Source of the DNA: a virus
DNA: 20,481 nt
Virus record (IMG/VR): IMGVR_UViG_3300046008_001357
Coordinates: 1 to 20,481 of that record
Strand: one strand, 5' to 3'
The translations under genes were made by a program, and so were the position numbers. Positions 20,175 through 20,481 of the stretch are shown here, piece after piece. Position 1 is the first letter of the stretch, and the number at the start of each line of letters is the position of its first letter. Under the pieces are notes generated by a model. That model was not told where the DNA came from. It did not search any database and worked only from the letters and a program-made list of their open reading frames with translations.

Positions 20175-20481
20175 TGGCTACAAAATTAGAAACATTTCAT
20201 GACGGAGAATTCATTCTTGACCAAGAAGAAAGCTTAAGCCTTGAAAAAGTAACGCTTATCAGTGGTCAAAACCTATTGTCAGGCACAGTTTTGGGAAAAA
20301 TCACTGCATCTGGAAAATATACCAGACATAACACTGGTGCGGCGGATGGTTCGCAAACAGCGGCGGCAATTTTACGCTCTGACTGTGACGCATCAACAGC
20401 AGATACAGCGTGCGTTATCGTGGCGCGGTTAGCCGAAGTCGCTGATGCACGCTTGATTTATATGACGGGAATTACAGCACC
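20174..20481 (+). CDS. Head decoration protein D (partial)
   Basis: The gene starts with ATG overlapping the TAA of the protease (TAATG) and runs off the window end, giving 102 codons. MATKLETFHDGEFILDQEES, then VTLISGQNLLSGTVLGKI, TGAADGSQTAAAILRSDCDA, and DARLIYMTGITA follow the lambda gpD/PF02924 pattern, in which a trimer caps the capsid threefold sites. Its place between protease/scaffold and the (unseen) major capsid gene is standard. Confidence 0.85.
   Translation, partial: MATKLETFHDGEFILDQEESLSLEKVTLISGQNLLSGTVLGKITASGKYTRHNTGAADGSQTAAAILRSDCDASTADTACVIVARLAEVADARLIYMTGITA

Overview
The window is the left part of an integrated prophage in an AT-rich (roughly 40% GC) bacterium, most likely a gammaproteobacterium. 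This is inferred from the tRNA-Thr target, Mu-like head genes, a lambda R-type endolysin and a FIST-GGDEF cargo gene. The genus cannot be fixed from sequence alone. The window opens inside a tRNA-Thr(CGT) gene whose 3' end is the probable attachment site, and it ends inside a head-decoration gene, so the right end of the prophage lies outside.

Layout. (1) 66-4362, minus strand, early/lysogeny arm: tyrosine integrase, an excisionase-like HTH protein, a C4-like structured RNA, two tiny coupled genes (41 and 47 aa), a DUF3102 coiled-coil protein, a 156-aa unknown, a winged-helix replication-type protein that looks cut short, and a BcepMu gp16/Cro-like HTH protein. (2) 4385-4441: a divergent operator/promoter, followed on the plus strand by the XRE repressor. 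The repressor is translationally coupled to a TPR-like + HEPN gene pair, followed by a small membrane protein. (3) 6582-6845: a Mor/C-type activator. (4) 7082-11468, cargo: a FIST-GGDEF diguanylate cyclase, a TerD domain fused to a PD-(D/E)xK nuclease, and a second diverged TPR-like + HEPN pair. The last three cargo genes (8966-11468) are bracketed by near-identical ~57-bp repeats that each carry a sigma70-type promoter. (5) 11579-13076: a P22 immI-like cassette, with divergent Arc/Mnt-type ribbon-helix-helix genes around paired AACA-N3-TGTT operators and a BRO antirepressor. (6) 13395-20481, late region in Mu-like order: holin, endolysin, ParB-methyltransferase, terminase small subunit, a terminase-large/portal deletion scar, MuF head protein with a toxin-like tail, a 59-aa membrane protein, gpG-like protein, protease with nested scaffold, and decoration protein.

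How it works together. The repressor and the immI-like cassette form two layers of immunity. The Mor-like protein is the natural candidate to act at two matching late elements (13303-13365 and 19209-19271), one before the lysis genes and one before the protease. The element integrates with a tyrosine integrase and shows no Mu transposase. The out-of-frame terminase/portal fusion means the copy here is probably defective for packaging. What it retains are lysogen-expressed cargo genes, chiefly the two TPR-HEPN pairs and the TerD-nuclease, which are the best candidates for an undescribed defence or toxin-type system.
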